A stretch of 5,436 nucleotides of DNA from Alphaproteobacteria bacterium (GTDB taxonomy: Bacteria; Pseudomonadota; Alphaproteobacteria; Sneathiellales; Sneathiellaceae): the NCBI GenBank assembly GCA_006226265.1, contig SBHH01000143.1, forward strand, positions 1 through 5,436. Reading direction: 5' to 3'. The position numbers were made by a program, and so were the translations under genes. Shown here one piece after another: positions 1-5,436 of this stretch. Each line of letters begins with the position of its first letter. The first letter of the stretch is position 1. The notes under the pieces were generated by a model that was given only the letters and a program-made list of their open reading frames with translations, was not told the origin of the DNA and did no database searches.

Positions 1-11
1 GCTATTTGGCG

Positions 12-17
12 ATTATA
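12..17 (-). promoter_or_regulatory. Possible -10 element of a divergent gene leaving the window on the left
   Basis: Read on the minus strand, these six bases are a perfect TATAAT. They lie about 85 bases upstream of the yggS start and point away from it, so they could serve a divergent gene to the left of the window. No good -35 hexamer is seen 16 to 18 bases upstream on that strand, where the sequence is GC-rich. A six-base match can occur by chance, so this is only a candidate. Confidence 0.2.
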
Positions 18-99
18 GAAATGACGGTGCAAGAGCGGGCTTCATTTGAGCTTTCAGATCGGGAGTGATAGGCTCTCCATCTCTCTTTCGGATAAATAT

Positions 100-804
100 A
101 TGACCCAAATGACAAACGCAGACGAAAACTCCCGCCTTGTTGAAGATATCGCCGCCAATTTCGCCGATATTACTGCGCGCATTGCGAAAGCTTCGGAAAA
201 ATGGGACCGCAAGGCTGAGGATGTGACGCTGGTCGCGGTCAGCAAGCGCCAGCCGGATGCGGCGGTCGAGGCGGCGCTTCTGTACGGCCACCGGACATTT
301 GGTGAAAACCGGGTGCAGGAGGCACAAGCAAAATGGCCCGGTTTTCGCGAGAAATATAGCGGGATCGAGCTGCGTCTGATCGGCCCCCTGCAGACCAACA
401 AGGCGAAGGAGGCCGTTGCCCTTTTCGATGTGATCGAAAGCGTCGACCGGCCGAAACTCGCCAAAATTCTCGCAAAGGAAATGGCGGCAATGGGGCGGGC
501 GCTCCCCGTCTATATTCAGGTCAATACGGGGGAGGAGCCGCAAAAGGCAGGCGTTGCCCCGGGTAACGCGGATGATTTCATCAAGGAATGCCGCGACCTC
601 GGCCTTGATGTGGTGGGCCTCATGTGTATCCCCCCGGCTGAGGAACAGCCCGCGCCGCATTTTGCGTTATTAAAAAAAATCGCCGAGCGGAACGGCCTTC
701 ATAAACTCAGCATGGGGATGAGTGCGGATTTCGAAACCGCCGTGCAGTTCGGCGCAACCTCGGTTCGGGTCGGAACGGCGCTCTTTGGGGTACGCGACCG
801 CTAG
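100..804 (+). CDS. yggS: YggS/PLPBP family pyridoxal-5'-phosphate-binding homeostasis protein
   Basis: This is a cytoplasmic fold-type III PLP protein, related to the barrel domain of alanine racemase. The family has no established enzyme activity and is known for keeping vitamin B6 and amino/keto acid pools balanced. The 234-residue length is normal for the family. Visible motifs are VAVSKRQP with the PLP-binding lysine at K49, FGENRVQE at 67-74, IGPLQTNK at 94-101, VNTGEEPQKAGV at 141-152, and the C-terminal phosphate-binding stretch LSMGMSADFETAV (203-215) followed by VRVGTALFG (222-230). An in-frame TTG at 46 would add 18 residues with no family resemblance, so the ATG at 100 is preferred. 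A second ATG at 109 is also possible. No strong Shine-Dalgarno sequence precedes either; only GGA near 91 is present. The TAG stop at 802-804 overlaps the stop of the convergent L,D-transpeptidase gene. The family assignment is secure; the exact start is not. Confidence 0.95.
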   Translation: MTQMTNADENSRLVEDIAANFADITARIAKASEKWDRKAEDVTLVAVSKRQPDAAVEAALLYGHRTFGENRVQEAQAKWPGFREKYSGIELRLIGPLQTNKAKEAVALFDVIESVDRPKLAKILAKEMAAMGRALPVYIQVNTGEEPQKAGVAPGNADDFIKECRDLGLDVVGLMCIPPAEEQPAPHFALLKKIAERNGLHKLSMGMSADFETAVQFGATSVRVGTALFGVRDR

Positions 805-1334
805 GAAGTTTCCACATCCGGCACTCGGATATCGATCCGGCTCTCTGCTTCAATAAGAGAGAGAAGCTCCAGGAGATCCCCTTTTTTCAAGGCGATACAG
901 CCTTCCGTACCGCTGTAGCCTTCGCGTGCGACATGCATGAAAATGCAGCTTCCCGCGCCCGGCACGACCGGCGCGTCGTTATGGCCGATCACCACCACCA
1001 GATCATACAGGCCGTCCGCGCGCCGCATTTTTTCATGGGACGCGGTGAAGGGCAGGCGGACGGGCCGGTTATATTCTGCATGTCCCGACGCGTCGCACCA
1101 GCCATCTTCGGGCTTGATCTCGGCAACCGGCAAGGCGCATTCCGGCGTTGCCAATTTATCTGCGCGGTAAAGAAGCCGCCGCAGGGGATAACGCCCGGCC
1201 GGTGTTGCATGATCCCCTTCGCGCTTATTCGCCGTGATCCCGGCCTTGCCAAGGGCACAGGGGTAGCGCCGCCCGGCAAATTCGAGCCATCCTTTCGACG
1301 CATCGTCGGTGCGGGCGGTGACAATCATATCCAT
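801..1334 (-). CDS. L,D-transpeptidase catalytic domain protein (YkuD family, COG3786-like)
   Basis: The 177-residue product is essentially one YkuD domain. Enzymes of this fold use a cysteine to make or change L,D-crosslinks in peptidoglycan, or to attach proteins to it. The core motif is FMHVAREGYSGTEGC at 132-146, with the expected histidine at H134 and catalytic cysteine at C146, followed by IAL. A second histidine, in VIGHND at 116-121, precedes it, and TPAGRYPLRR at 44-53 matches the usual N-terminal TPxGxY-type strand. There is no signal peptide and no membrane segment. This fits the short COG3786-type branch but leaves its route to the periplasm unexplained. The start is the ATG at 1332-1334; a second in-frame ATG lies two codons later (1326-1328), and neither has a clear Shine-Dalgarno sequence. 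The gene lies 74 bases downstream of the unknown gene and could share its transcript. The domain call is firm; the substrate and location are inferred. Confidence 0.9.
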   Translation of the reverse strand: MDMIVTARTDDASKGWLEFAGRRYPCALGKAGITANKREGDHATPAGRYPLRRLLYRADKLATPECALPVAEIKPEDGWCDASGHAEYNRPVRLPFTASHEKMRRADGLYDLVVVIGHNDAPVVPGAGSCIFMHVAREGYSGTEGCIALKKGDLLELLSLIEAESRIDIRVPDVETS

Positions 1335-1348
1335 GAGGGGACTTTACG

Positions 1349-1364
1349 AAAAAGCGCCCGCGCT
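1349..1364 (-). terminator. Weak terminator-like hairpin between the unknown gene and the L,D-transpeptidase gene
   Basis: On the minus strand AGCG-CGGG-CGCT is followed at once by five T residues. The stem is only four base pairs, so it would be a weak intrinsic terminator at best. It lies about 45 bases downstream of the stop of the unknown gene and about 15 bases before the L,D-transpeptidase start. If active, it would attenuate rather than fully stop read-through. Confidence 0.25.
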
Positions 1365-1408
1365 GTCATCCGGTGGAATGCAATTGCGGATCGGAATTTG
1401 AAAAGGCC

Positions 1409-2437
1409 TTATGGCTTGAAGCCGGGCCGGGCTGGGAACAATTGCTGCTGACGTTCCGGATGGGCGGCAAAGCCTGAGGTTTTCTGGTATTTTGCGGTGG
1501 CCTCCGCGGCGGTCAATTGCGGTGTGCTGACGGTGGGCGGCGTGATATGGCCGGCTGCGTGTGACCCGCCAGCTGCGGTTCCGGCCCCGCCCGGCGCAAG
1601 GCGGAAGCTTTTCAGGACGGCTTCCATCTGGGCTTCGGTCAGGTTCGGGGTTTGAAGCTGGCGCGCTTTCTCGATATCTCGTACAAGGTTTGGCCTTTGC
1701 CCGCGCCATTTGAGGCCGATCGGGGCAAGATGCGGGGCCTCTGCCGTGATTTCCTTCGTGGGCTGCTGAATGGCGGGCGCCGCCTGCTCGTGGGCCGGTG
1801 CCTTGAGCGGCGCGGTCGTCATCTGGCCCTCGCTCACCGGCGCGGCTTTTACGGCCGGTACTTCCTTTGTGGCATCGGTGTCTGCTGCCTTCCGGGGTGC
1901 GGAAGGGGCCGGATTTTCGGCAATAAGGGTTGCCGCCGCCGGAGTTACCGCTGCCGGGGCTGCGTAATAGCTTGCCTCCGCGCCGCCATCCTCGCCCGAC
2001 TTATTGCTGAGTCCGCGCGAGGCGACCAGCACCTTTTCCGTCGGTGCGCCGATGTCCTTGCCGGCGTCATCACCGCCGAACAGGGCGATGACATTGCCGC
2101 CAATGTCCTTGCCTGTCGCTTGCTCAACCGCACTGTTGAGAAGCCCGGCAACGAAGCCGATGCCGCCGCCGTAAATCGTATCGCCGATCATCCGGGCGCC
2201 GGGGCTGATTTCATCGCCGGTAATCTCGCGGTAGACAGAGGCCACTCCCGGGATATGCTGCAGCGGATTGATGATATCGAGGAAGTCGTTGAAGCCGAAC
2301 CCGTCCTTGCCGAAACTTTCGCTATCTCCCTTGCCCTGCGTATCGGCAGGCGCAGACTCATAGCGCGCGACCGGTGCATTCGGCAGGTCCCGCTCAAGAT
2401 AGGCATAGGGGTCGTGAGTTATGGCGTTTATCGGCAT
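1409..2437 (-). CDS. Protein of unknown function with N-terminal DFLDIINPLQHIP motif and low-complexity middle
   Basis: I do not recognise a named family. The 342-residue product has three parts. Residues about 47-122 look folded: FGFNDFLDIINPLQHIPGV (47-65), then YREITGDEISPGARMIGD, then a glycine-rich hydrophobic stretch at 89-103 and ATGKDIGGNVIALFGG at 107-122. Residues about 155-240 are rich in alanine, proline and lysine and look disordered, like a linker. Residues about 240-280 look conserved and partly helical (GLKWRGQRPNLVRDIEKA at 241-258, then LTEAQMEAVLKSFRL at 266-280). A disordered tail ends in FPARPGFKP. No signal peptide and no full transmembrane helix are evident, though the glycine-rich stretch could touch a membrane. 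The ATG start is well supported by GAGGAG at 2444-2449, six bases upstream. The strand choice rests on this site and on composition: the antisense reading is rich in Arg and Cys and looks artificial. The gene sits between ribA and the L,D-transpeptidase gene. My impression that the N-terminal motif recurs in other alphaproteobacteria is from memory and untested. Confidence 0.8.
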   Translation of the reverse strand: MPINAITHDPYAYLERDLPNAPVARYESAPADTQGKGDSESFGKDGFGFNDFLDIINPLQHIPGVASVYREITGDEISPGARMIGDTIYGGGIGFVAGLLNSAVEQATGKDIGGNVIALFGGDDAGKDIGAPTEKVLVASRGLSNKSGEDGGAEASYYAAPAAVTPAAATLIAENPAPSAPRKAADTDATKEVPAVKAAPVSEGQMTTAPLKAPAHEQAAPAIQQPTKEITAEAPHLAPIGLKWRGQRPNLVRDIEKARQLQTPNLTEAQMEAVLKSFRLAPGGAGTAAGGSHAAGHITPPTVSTPQLTAAEATAKYQKTSGFAAHPERQQQLFPARPGFKP

Positions 2438-2443
2438 TCATCT

Positions 2444-2449
2444 CTCCTC
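2444..2449 (-). promoter_or_regulatory. Strong Shine-Dalgarno site of the unknown gene
   Basis: On the minus strand GAGGAG stands six bases before the ATG at 2435-2437. It is the clearest ribosome binding site in the window; the other four genes have little or none. It fixes the start of the unknown protein and suggests that the gene is translated well on its own rather than by coupling. Confidence 0.75.
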
Positions 2450-2546
2450 GCGGATTAAGAAAGCAAGGAGCGTGCCAGAGGCGGCGGCGAAAAAGCCGTT
2501 ATTTTTTGGCGCGGGCGGCGGTGCGGCGGCGCAACCGGCCGCCCGG

Positions 2547-2563
2547 TCGGCAATATCTGCCGG
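2547..2563 (-). other. Hairpin just downstream of ribA
   Basis: CGGCA and TGCCG (2548-2552 and 2558-2562) form a perfect five-base-pair stem around a five-base loop, extendable by one G-T pair. It starts nine bases after the ribA stop codon on the minus strand. No T-run follows, so it is not a standard intrinsic terminator; it may only stabilise the 3' end of the message. The rest of the 134-base gap is GC-rich with GCC/GGC repeats, and no other gene is seen in it. Confidence 0.25.
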
Positions 2564-2571
2564 GTCAGCCC

Positions 2572-3696
2572 CTAAAGATAATGCCCACTCCGCTTTTTCT
2601 TGGTGGCGAGGTAGAGCTCGTTATGGGTATTGGACGGGAATTTATGCGCGACCCGCTCTGTCACCTCGATGCCATGCCGCTCCAGTCCGGCTACCTTTTC
2701 GGGATTGTTGGTCATGAGGCGGATTCTTTTGAAGCCGAGCAGCTTGAACATTTCCGCGGCGGGCAGGAATATCCGCTCATCCGCATCGAAACCGAGCCGT
2801 TCGTTCGCATCGATGGTATCGAAGCCCTGTCCCTGCAGGTCATAGGCGCGCAGCTTGTTGATGAGGCCAATGCCGCGCCCCTCCTGCGCAAGGTAGAGAA
2901 GCACGCCGCCGCCCGCCTCCTGCAGCGCTTTTAGGGCGCCGCGCAGCTGCTCCCCGCAGTCGCATTTGAGCGAGCCGATGAGATCGCCGGTAAAGCATTC
3001 TGAATGCAGCCGGGCGAGGACCGGGTCCCGACGGCTCGGATCGCCGACGACAATGGCCAGATGCTCGATCCCGCCATCTTCCGGCCGGAAAGCATGGAAG
3101 GTCGTGTTCTCCGACGCCTGCAGCGGAACCCGTGCCGCCGCGACGGGGCGAAGGCGCATCGCCGCGGTCTCCTCGAACGCCGTGATGTCCGCCATATCGA
3201 TCACGGAGAGATCTTCCCTCCCGGCAATTTCTGCTACATTATCGAGCGCGACCGGCGCGGCGAGAACGGAAGGGAGAAGCCGCGCCAGCTTCGCAAGCTT
3301 CACCGCCGGGAAAAAGCTTTCGGGTGCCGGATCGATCAGGCGGCTGAAGGGTCCGCGAAACGGCTGGTCCAGATCATGGGTTGCATCGGCAAGGGCGCGC
3401 ATGAGCGGGGCATCCATCCAGTCCTCAATCTCGACGCGGATGATCTCCTCGCCGGTCGGCATGATATGGAGCACATTGGCGCGATGTGCGGTCAGGACCA
3501 GCACGGGTTTCGATCCGCTTCGTATTGCCAGATTTTCAAGTTCCGGCTGGAACGCCATTTCCGTTGCAAGGACAAGGCTTGCCTCCCGGGGGCCGCGCAC
3601 GAAGACGGGCAGCCCCCGGCGCAGATCGGCGATGGCCCGGTCGACGGCGCGCAAGATGCGCAGGTCGGTTGTTTTCTTCTCGTTATTATCACTCAT
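2572..3696 (-). CDS. ribA: GTP cyclohydrolase II with degenerate RibB-like N-terminal region
   Basis: RibA carries out the first step of riboflavin synthesis in the cytoplasm: GTP is opened to 2,5-diamino-6-(5-phosphoribosylamino)pyrimidin-4(3H)-one, releasing formate and pyrophosphate. The product has 374 residues, and the catalytic domain fills about residues 195-374. It shows HSECFTGDLIGSLKCDCG with zinc ligands C234, C245 and C247, then YLAQEGRGIGL (268-278), KLRAYDLQ with Y285, GFDADER with D306 and R308 (matching E. coli Y105, D126 and R128), MTNNPEKV (328-335), and the typical C-terminal LYLATKKKRSGHYL. The N-terminal half begins like a RibB domain (AVDRAIADLRRGLPVFV, 17-33), but the acidic DDEDRENEGD-type metal and substrate motif is replaced by RGPREASLVL, so DHBP synthase activity is unlikely. 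The start is taken as the ATG at 3694-3696. A GTG at 3862-3864 would add 56 residues that do not look like the family. No clear Shine-Dalgarno sequence is seen. Confidence 0.95.
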   Translation of the reverse strand: MSDNNEKKTTDLRILRAVDRAIADLRRGLPVFVRGPREASLVLATEMAFQPELENLAIRSGSKPVLVLTAHRANVLHIMPTGEEIIRVEIEDWMDAPLMRALADATHDLDQPFRGPFSRLIDPAPESFFPAVKLAKLARLLPSVLAAPVALDNVAEIAGREDLSVIDMADITAFEETAAMRLRPVAAARVPLQASENTTFHAFRPEDGGIEHLAIVVGDPSRRDPVLARLHSECFTGDLIGSLKCDCGEQLRGALKALQEAGGGVLLYLAQEGRGIGLINKLRAYDLQGQGFDTIDANERLGFDADERIFLPAAEMFKLLGFKRIRLMTNNPEKVAGLERHGIEVTERVAHKFPSNTHNELYLATKKKRSGHYL

Positions 3697-3729
3697 CTGT
3701 CTGAATCCGGTTGGCGGGAGCGGCCCGGG

Positions 3730-3743
3730 CGGACATCGGTCCG
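3730..3743 (-). other. Small hairpin in the presumed ribA leader
   Basis: CGGAC and GTCCG form a perfect five-base-pair stem with a four-base loop, 34 to 47 bases upstream of the ribA start codon. Since both arms are GC-rich, it could fold in the 5' untranslated region. Nothing links it to a known regulatory element, and short GC-rich hairpins are common at this base composition. Confidence 0.25.
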
Positions 3744-3902
3744 GCGAGGCCGCCGGCCGCCTGGTCAATCTGTTCTGCCCCGAACCTACGATTACGGCGC
3801 GAAAAGCGCAAGAAAAGGCTTGATCCAAAAGGCCGAATCGCGGGTTTTTCTGGTTTGGGCGCACGGTGGTTTTTCAAGCGTGTCCGCGCTCTTGTCTTGC
3901 CA

Positions 3903-3916
3903 GCATAAAAATATGC
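3903..3916 (+). promoter_or_regulatory. AT-rich inverted repeat just upstream of the amidase gene
   Basis: GCATA and TATGC form a perfect five-base inverted repeat around AAAA. It ends 15 bases before the amidase start codon, in an otherwise GC-rich intergenic region. It could be part of the amidase promoter (-10 area) or a small operator half. If transcription starts here, the leader is very short, which would fit the lack of a Shine-Dalgarno sequence. The function is inferred only. Confidence 0.3.
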
Positions 3917-3931
3917 GCCTAACCTCTCGCC

Positions 3932-5299
3932 ATGACAAAATCCTGGCACCAGATGACGGCCCTGGAACTCGGCCGCGAAATCGGAAATGGCACGATCGAT
4001 CCGGTCGATCTTGCGCATTATTTCTTCGATCGCATCAAAAGCGCCGATCCGGAGCAGCGGATCTATGTCCGCCTGACGGAGGAACGCGCCTTTTCCGAGG
4101 CCCGCGCCGCCGCCGCCCGGGCGCGCGACAAGAACCGGCGCGGCCCGCTCGACGGGGTGCCGATTTCCTGGAAGGATCTTTTCGATACCGCCGGTGTCGT
4201 GACCGAGGCGGGCACGAAACTTCTGGAAGGGCGTATCCCGAGCGAAGATGCCGAATGCCTGCAGCGCGCGACGCGCGCCGGTCTGGTCTGTCTCGGCAAG
4301 ACCAATATGCCGGATGTCGCCTTTTCCGGGATCGGTGTCAATCCCTGGACCGGGACGGGCCCGAACCCCTACGATCAAACGACCGACCGCGTGCCAGGCG
4401 GCTCGTCCGCGGGCGCCGCGCTCTCGGTCGCACAAGGACTTGCCGCTGCCGGAATTGGTTCGGATACGGCGGGATCGGTGCGCATTCCCGCCGCCTGGTG
4501 CAACATCACGGGGCTTAAAACCACCCATGGGCAAATCTCGCTTGAAGGGGTTGTGCCGCTTTCCTATACGCAGGATACGGTTGGGCCGCTCACGCGCGAT
4601 ATCGCCGATGCCAATGCGATTTATGCAATCCTGTCGGGGCGGCCCGCTGCCGATTTAAAGGGTGCGTCGCTCGAAGGGGTGCGGATTTTGCGCGCGACGT
4701 CGCATTTCGATGCACTCACCGACCCTGCCATAACGGGCCGGATCAAGGAGGCTCTGGCCCTTTTGACGGCCGCAGGCGCTGAAGTGATCGAAGGACCCGT
4801 GCCTGCCTTCGATGATGTGATCAAGCTTTCGGTGGCCCATGGCAGCCCCGCCGCGATCGAGGCCTGCATGCTTTACGGAGATATGATCCGCGCGCATCCT
4901 GAAAATATCTATCAACCGATTGCCGAGCGCATTCTGGCGGCGGAAGGCTTTACTGCCGTCGATCTCGCTGCGCTCTATCACGGGCAGGCACGGCTCGCAA
5001 AGGAATATCTTGACCAGACGGCCGGTTTCGACCTTGTCGTCGGCCCGACCCAGCCGAAACATCCGCCCGCCATCGGGCCGCTTTTGCAAAATGTTGAAAG
5101 TTACCTCAAGGCAACGCACATGTCGATCAGCCTGACGCGGCTTGCCAATCTGCTGACCCTTTGTGCGACGACGCTGCCCGCCGGGCTGCTGGATGGGCTG
5201 CCCGTCGGCCTCATGCTGATGTCACCCGCCCATACGGAAGGCAAGCTTCTGCGCCTCAGCGCTGCGGCGGAAAAGGCGCTCTCTCCCCTTAATGCCTAA
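3932..5299 (+). CDS. Amidase signature family hydrolase, substrate unknown
   Basis: The 455-residue protein is a full-length amidase signature enzyme. This family hydrolyses carboxamide (C-N) bonds with a Ser-cisSer-Lys triad. The triad is visible: K81 in GVPISWKD (75-82), S158 in the PGGSSAG stretch (155-161), and nucleophile S182 in GSDTAGSVRIPAAWC (176-190). The spacing S158 to S182 equals that of FAAH (S217 to S241). Other family marks are GKTNMPDVAFSG (122-133), ITGLKTTHG (192-200) and DTVGPLTRD (215-223). The oxyanion loop reads TAGS rather than the more common TGGS, which also occurs in the family. No signal peptide is seen, so it is probably cytoplasmic. Neither gatB nor gatC is nearby, and it lacks clear GatA-specific context, so a tRNA amidotransferase role is unlikely. 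It is divergent from ribA, starts at the ATG at 3932 without a good Shine-Dalgarno sequence, and is followed by a strong terminator. The family is certain; the substrate cannot be read from the sequence. Confidence 0.92.
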   Translation: MTKSWHQMTALELGREIGNGTIDPVDLAHYFFDRIKSADPEQRIYVRLTEERAFSEARAAAARARDKNRRGPLDGVPISWKDLFDTAGVVTEAGTKLLEGRIPSEDAECLQRATRAGLVCLGKTNMPDVAFSGIGVNPWTGTGPNPYDQTTDRVPGGSSAGAALSVAQGLAAAGIGSDTAGSVRIPAAWCNITGLKTTHGQISLEGVVPLSYTQDTVGPLTRDIADANAIYAILSGRPAADLKGASLEGVRILRATSHFDALTDPAITGRIKEALALLTAAGAEVIEGPVPAFDDVIKLSVAHGSPAAIEACMLYGDMIRAHPENIYQPIAERILAAEGFTAVDLAALYHGQARLAKEYLDQTAGFDLVVGPTQPKHPPAIGPLLQNVESYLKATHMSISLTRLANLLTLCATTLPAGLLDGLPVGLMLMSPAHTEGKLLRLSAAAEKALSPLNA

Positions 5300-5326
5300 A
5301 AAATAACCAAAATCGGCATTTTGAAT

Positions 5327-5356
5327 AAAAAATAGGCACTTCGGAGCCTGTTTTTT
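5327..5356 (+). terminator. Intrinsic terminator with UUCG tetraloop after the amidase gene
   Basis: AGGC (5334-5337) pairs with GCCT (5346-5349). Inside it, past one A-A mismatch, C and G close a TTCG loop, the very stable UUCG tetraloop. Outside it, a T-G wobble and A6/T6 runs extend the stem, and the T-run at 5351-5356 gives the termination tract. It lies 27 bases after the amidase stop. The upstream A-run means it could also act on the minus strand against convergent transcription. Confidence 0.85.
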
Positions 5357-5436
5357 GTTGAATTTTTGCGCGCTCTATCCCTAACAATTTGAAAAATAAT
5401 AAGAAATTAACATGCACCTTAACTGGCTCTCAGCAA
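5357..5436 (+). promoter_or_regulatory. AT-rich leader at the right edge, probably upstream of the next gene
   Basis: After the terminator the sequence becomes AT-rich, unlike the coding regions, and looks like a promoter area. TTGAAT at 5358 and TTGAAA at 5389 resemble -35 hexamers, but neither has a good -10 at the right distance. Two TTAAC units (5407-5411 and 5419-5423) resemble the CtrA motif of alphaproteobacteria with a spacer one base too long. An ATG at 5412 opens a frame that stays open to the window edge (MHLNWLSA), too short to judge. Confidence 0.35.

Larger units (their letters stand above)
3697..3931. promoter_or_regulatory. Divergent intergenic region between ribA and the amidase gene
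   Basis: These 235 bases separate two divergent genes, so promoters for both should lie here. I could not find a convincing -35/-10 pair in either direction. On the minus strand TTGAAA followed by a poor -10 is the best guess for ribA. On the plus strand an AT-rich patch near 3903-3916 is the best guess for the amidase. The ribA side (about 3715-3770) is very GC-rich. A complete FMN riboswitch, which often sits before rib genes, is not present. Confidence 0.6.

Noticed and set aside
3..68. Plus-strand frame open from the left edge to TGA at 66-68, possibly the end of an upstream gene
   Set aside because: It gives only about 21 codons with no recognisable C-terminus; too short to support without the sequence to the left.
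13..660. Minus-strand open frame of 215 codons antisense to yggS
   Set aside because: yggS carries every expected family motif on the plus strand; this frame has none and is a GC-driven shadow.
1652..2458. Plus-strand open frame of 268 codons across the unknown gene
   Set aside because: Its translation is rich in Arg and Cys with no recognisable motif and no ribosome binding site. The minus-strand frame has a strong GAGGAG site and a believable domain layout.
2490..2510. Possible intrinsic terminator between ribA and the unknown gene (GCC, ten bases, GGC, then TTTTT on the minus strand)
   Set aside because: The stem is only three base pairs, too weak to support termination.
3697..3864. N-terminal extension of RibA from a GTG at 3862-3864
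   Set aside because: The extra 56 residues (Pro/Arg-rich with Cys) do not look like part of a RibA protein, and the ATG at 3694-3696 leads straight into the RibB-like start.
3004..4518. Plus-strand open frame of 504 codons running from inside ribA into the amidase gene
   Set aside because: It lies antisense to ribA and out of frame with the amidase, both of which have clear catalytic motifs. Long antisense frames are common in GC-rich DNA.
3689..4534. Minus-strand open frame of 281 codons across the 5' half of the amidase gene
   Set aside because: It is antisense to the catalytic lysine and both catalytic serines of the amidase, and its translation shows no family features.
5309..5322. Inverted repeat AAAAT-CGGC-ATTTT just after the amidase stop
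   Set aside because: The stem is all A-T and short; the much stronger UUCG hairpin directly downstream explains termination.

Overview
The window looks like an ordinary chromosomal housekeeping stretch of a GC-rich Gram-negative bacterium, most likely an alphaproteobacterium. This is inferred from the style of the proteins: a YggS protein with VNTGEEPQKAGV, a RibA with a long degenerate N-terminal region, and a short secretion-signal-free YkuD protein. It is also inferred from the even, high GC content of the coding regions. I see no rRNA, tRNA, insertion sequence, CRISPR array, phage gene or clear sign of recent transfer.

Layout from left to right: (1) an approximately 100-base leader with a TATAAT-like hexamer on the minus strand, which may belong to a gene leaving the window on the left; (2) a YggS/PLPBP family pyridoxal-phosphate protein on the plus strand (100-804); (3) a YkuD-type L,D-transpeptidase on the minus strand (801-1334), whose stop codon interlocks with that of yggS in a single CTAG; (4) a 342-residue conserved-looking protein of unknown function on the minus strand (1409-2437) with a strong ribosome binding site; (5) ribA, GTP cyclohydrolase II, on the minus strand (2572-3696), with a degenerate RibB-like N-terminal half; (6) a 235-base divergent intergenic region; (7) an amidase-signature hydrolase on the plus strand (3932-5299); (8) a convincing intrinsic terminator with a UUCG tetraloop (5327-5356), followed by an AT-rich leader running to the right edge.

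The three minus-strand genes (ribA, unknown protein, L,D-transpeptidase) run in the same direction with gaps of 134 and 74 bases, so they may be partly co-transcribed. The strong ribosome binding site of the middle gene and weak hairpins in the gaps leave this open. yggS (vitamin B6 homeostasis) and ribA (riboflavin synthesis) are both cofactor genes, but nothing shows that they work together. The amidase is divergent and is probably its own transcription unit.

No exciting new system was found. The points most worth a second look are the unknown 342-residue protein between ribA and the L,D-transpeptidase, the apparently inactive RibB-like half of RibA, and the fully interlocked convergent stop codons.
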